From Candidatus Bathyarchaeota archaeon (GTDB taxonomy: Archaea > Thermoproteota > Bathyarchaeia > 40CM-2-53-6): 6,258 bases of DNA. The stretch lies in assembly GCA_005883695.1 (NCBI GenBank), contig VBBV01000060.1, forward strand, positions 1 through 6,258. Direction: 5' to 3'. The position numbers and the translations under genes are program-made. This document shows, piece after piece, positions 5,085 through 6,258 of the stretch. The notes under the pieces are model-generated. The model saw only the letters and a program-made list of their open reading frames with translations, was not told the DNA's origin and did not search any database. Each line of letters begins with the position of its first letter. Position 1 is the stretch's first letter.

Positions 5085-5771
5085 CTAGACAACCTGTCTT
5101 TGGGGTTGTTGAGCGTATAGAGTGCCCAGCTCATCCGGAACGACTCCCTCGATGGTTCTTGGCTCGTCCGGTTTCTGAACGAACAATTTTGCAACGATCT
5201 GGTCTTCGGTCTCTTCGAGCTCAACCTTCACGTCGAGGAGCGCGAACACGGATTTGACGGATTCAGCGTAGAAGGCTGAAGCGCGGGGCCCGCAATCGTG
5301 CCTTAGTATTACGACATAGGCTTGCCCGTCGCGGCTGGATTCGAATTCGAAGTTGCGGTTGTAGTGCGAGGCTACCCGGTCGAACGATTTCATGAGGTTT
5401 TCTAGGTTGAACTTCTTGAACCAGAAAGTGACTAGAGCGACCCATGTATGTTCGCCCGATTTCCTACCTAGATCCCTTGCCTGTTCCTCCGACATGAGAC
5501 TGAAGAGTGTCTTCAGGAGCCCCTTGGAGATCGTGACGAGACCGAACTTTTCCGCGTAGGCGTCATATTCCACATGCTTTCTCAACGCCTGGTTTGCAAT
5601 AACGTTGACACTGATCTTGTCCCTCTCCGCAAGTTCGTCAAGCTGCTCAGCTACCTTAGTGTCTATGCGCAAAGTACGGGTCTCGACTCGCTTCAATTGT
5701 GTACTCGAGATTCTTCTCGGGAAGAATAGATACAGGAATTGTAACTGAACTCTTAGCCGCGCGGGATTCAT
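5085..5771 (-). CDS. RHH DNA-binding protein with conserved C-terminal domain of unknown function, paralogue 2
   Basis: This protein has 228 residues from the ATG at 5771. The ribbon-helix-helix spans about 30-68: strand ETRTLRID, helix KVAEQLDELAERD, then ISVNVIANQALRKHV. The second domain (about 69-197) carries EKFGLVTI, EEQARDLGRKSGE, FWFKKFNLENL, VVILRHDCG and EETEDQIVA, matching the gene at 2248-2805 motif for motif. A 30-residue acidic/polar tail is unique to this copy. It is a probable cytoplasmic transcription factor; ligand and targets are unknown. It is divergent from the acetolactate synthase gene and may control it. The start is uncertain. A TATA-like TAATTAAT lies about 31 bases upstream of the ATG at 5771, but residues 1-29 (including the odd hydrophobic LQFLYLFF) have no counterpart in the paralogue. 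A TTG at 5696 would begin two codons before the conserved core (MKRVETRTL, 203 residues) and would place the palindrome at 5710-5727 upstream of the gene. The TTG at 5783 is too close to the TATA box. Confidence 0.85.
   Translation of the reverse strand: MNPARLRVQLQFLYLFFPRRISSTQLKRVETRTLRIDTKVAEQLDELAERDKISVNVIANQALRKHVEYDAYAEKFGLVTISKGLLKTLFSLMSEEQARDLGRKSGEHTWVALVTFWFKKFNLENLMKSFDRVASHYNRNFEFESSRDGQAYVVILRHDCGPRASAFYAESVKSVFALLDVKVELEETEDQIVAKLFVQKPDEPRTIEGVVPDELGTLYAQQPQRQVV
5710..5727. promoter_or_regulatory. 18-base near-perfect palindrome at the 5' end of RHH paralogue 2
   Basis: ATTCTTCTCGGGAAGAAT is symmetric at eight of nine base pairs; the ninth is T opposite G. It ends 14 bases before the TTG at 5696 and lies inside the reading frame if the ATG at 5771 is used. 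Paired TTC/GAA half-sites about one helical turn apart are what an RHH dimer-of-dimers could bind. An autoregulatory operator is plausible; a chance coding palindrome cannot be excluded. Confidence 0.45.
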
Positions 5772-5796
5772 TGAACCTCGCAATAGGGACCATACG

Positions 5797-5806
5797 CATT
5801 AATTAC
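5797..5806. promoter_or_regulatory. AT-rich core of a divergent promoter (RHH paralogue 2 / acetolactate synthase)
   Basis: CATTAATTAC contains overlapping TATA-like sequences readable on both strands. For the minus strand it is about 31 bases from the ATG at 5771. For the plus strand it is about 50 bases from the ATG at 5852, giving a leader of roughly 25 bases. No other good TATA box is present in the 80-base gap, so the two genes may share this core. Confidence 0.45.
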
Positions 5807-5831
5807 ACACGGTCACGCCAGCGATCCAACT

Positions 5832-5842
5832 TGAAAGTTTCA
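5832..5842. promoter_or_regulatory. Short inverted repeat in the acetolactate synthase leader
   Basis: TGAAAGTTTCA is a perfect inverted repeat around a central G, ten bases before the ATG at 5852 and just after the predicted transcript start. Its GAA/TTC arms recall the half-sites seen near both RHH genes, in the opposite order. It is a weak operator candidate. Confidence 0.3.
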
Positions 5843-5851
5843 GGGTTTTTG

Positions 5852-6258
5852 ATGGAAGAACCAACATCTGAGAAAAAGCAAACAATCAAAAAGGGATCAA
5901 CGACTGCCGCTCAGCTTCTTGTTCAATGCCTAGAGAATGAGGATGTCAAGTACGCCTTTGGTATACCTGGCGAGGAGAACATACACGTCATCGACGCGTT
6001 GAACAATTCGTCTATCCGTTTCGTTCTTGTCCGTCACGAGCAAGCCGCATCGTTCATGGCCGACATCTACGGCCGCCTAACCGATCGGGCGGGTGTCTGC
6101 ATTGCAACCCTCGGACCTGGAGCGATCAATCTTCTCCTGGGAACTGCAGATGCCAACACAGACAGCGTGCCACTCGTAGCGATCAGCGCTCAGGGCGGGC
6201 TAAACCGGATCTACAAAGAATCCCACCAGATAGTCGATCTAGTCAGCATGTTCAAACC
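5852..6258 (+). CDS. Acetolactate synthase large subunit-type thiamine diphosphate enzyme, N-terminal part, runs off right edge
   Basis: These are the first 135 codons of a thiamine diphosphate (ThDP)-dependent enzyme. After a charged leader (1-15), the N-terminal pyrimidine-binding domain shows AFGIPGEEN (35-43), the catalytic-Glu motif RHEQAASFMAD with Glu63, YGRLTDRAGVCIATLGPGAINL (73-94), and a KESHQIVDLVSMF segment (122-134). This pattern is characteristic of acetolactate synthase, which condenses two pyruvates to 2-acetolactate with release of CO2. The IPGEEN and AQGGL wording is closer to AlsS-like, possibly catabolic, members than to the classical FAD-bound biosynthetic IlvB, but the decisive C-terminal half is outside the window. 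Related decarboxylases such as glyoxylate carboligase or oxalyl-CoA decarboxylase are less likely. The enzyme is cytoplasmic. The ATG at 5852 is the first in-frame ATG before the domain. The gene is divergent from RHH paralogue 2, a candidate regulator. Confidence 0.88.
   Translation, partial: MEEPTSEKKQTIKKGSTTAAQLLVQCLENEDVKYAFGIPGEENIHVIDALNNSSIRFVLVRHEQAASFMADIYGRLTDRAGVCIATLGPGAINLLLGTADANTDSVPLVAISAQGGLNRIYKESHQIVDLVSMFK

Noticed and set aside
5089..5109. ACAACC/GGTTGT hairpin spanning the stop region of RHH paralogue 2 as a terminator
   Set aside because: A six-pair stem inside coding sequence with no T-tract on the minus strand is too weak to call.
4844..5257. Plus-strand frame of 137 codons spanning the end of the Asp-box gene and the 3' end of RHH paralogue 2
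   Set aside because: It crosses a convincing terminator at 4999-5038 and overlaps two better-supported genes; the composition is Arg/Ser-rich without a domain.
5772..5783. TTG at 5783 as the start of RHH paralogue 2
   Set aside because: It is only about 19 bases from the TATA-like core at 5797-5806 and would be at or upstream of the expected transcript start; the ATG at 5771 or TTG at 5696 is preferred.
1..6258. tRNA, rRNA, CRISPR array, insertion sequence, toxin-antitoxin or defence system
   Set aside because: No cloverleaf-like segment, regularly spaced repeats, transposase or terminal repeats were found. The RHH proteins are much larger than antitoxins and have no adjacent small toxin gene.

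Overview
The window looks archaeal, most likely from the Nitrososphaeria (Thaumarchaeota) or a neighbouring Thermoproteota lineage with moderate GC. Three things point this way. AT-rich TATA-like boxes lie about 25-45 bases upstream of most starts. Leaders are very short or absent, without clear Shine-Dalgarno sites, and at least two genes appear to start with TTG. The gene content also fits: a membrane-anchored blue-copper protein, a secreted Asp-box protein, and two ribbon-helix-helix (RHH) proteins of a type I associate with this group. The lineage is an inference; no rRNA or other marker gene is present.

Layout from left to right. (1) 1-311, minus: 5' part of a short-chain dehydrogenase (SDR), running off the left edge. 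(2) 312-400: compact divergent promoter with a TATA box for each direction and a 14-base inverted repeat that looks like a TetR-type operator. (3) 401-1006, plus: TetR-family repressor. (4) 1012-1039: strong imperfect hairpin. (5) 1076-2098, plus: AcpA/phospholipase C-type phosphoesterase, apparently without a signal peptide. (6) 2099-2247: intergenic region rich in inverted repeats. (7) 2248-2805, plus: RHH protein with a conserved C-terminal domain of unknown function. (8) 2806-2923: convergent gap with a 7-bp hairpin. (9) 2924-3358, minus: membrane-anchored cupredoxin. (10) 3359-3495: divergent promoter region. (11) 3496-4983, plus: secreted Asp-box (BNR/sialidase-like) beta-propeller, followed by a hairpin plus T-tract terminator. 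(12) 5085-5771, minus: a second RHH protein, paralogous to the first over its whole core. (13) 5772-5851: divergent promoter. (14) 5852-6258, plus: N-terminal part of an acetolactate synthase-type thiamine diphosphate enzyme, running off the right edge.

Two units look like regulator-target pairs: TetR/SDR, and RHH/acetolactate synthase. The cupredoxin and the propeller protein are both predicted to be outside the membrane and share a divergent promoter region. The two RHH paralogues bracket this extracytoplasmic pair. The least described part is the RHH family: two copies within 3.5 kb share a C-terminal domain I cannot assign, and palindromes lie next to or within their 5' regions. I see no tRNA, rRNA, CRISPR array, insertion sequence or defence system, and no convincing evidence for a wholly new multi-gene system.
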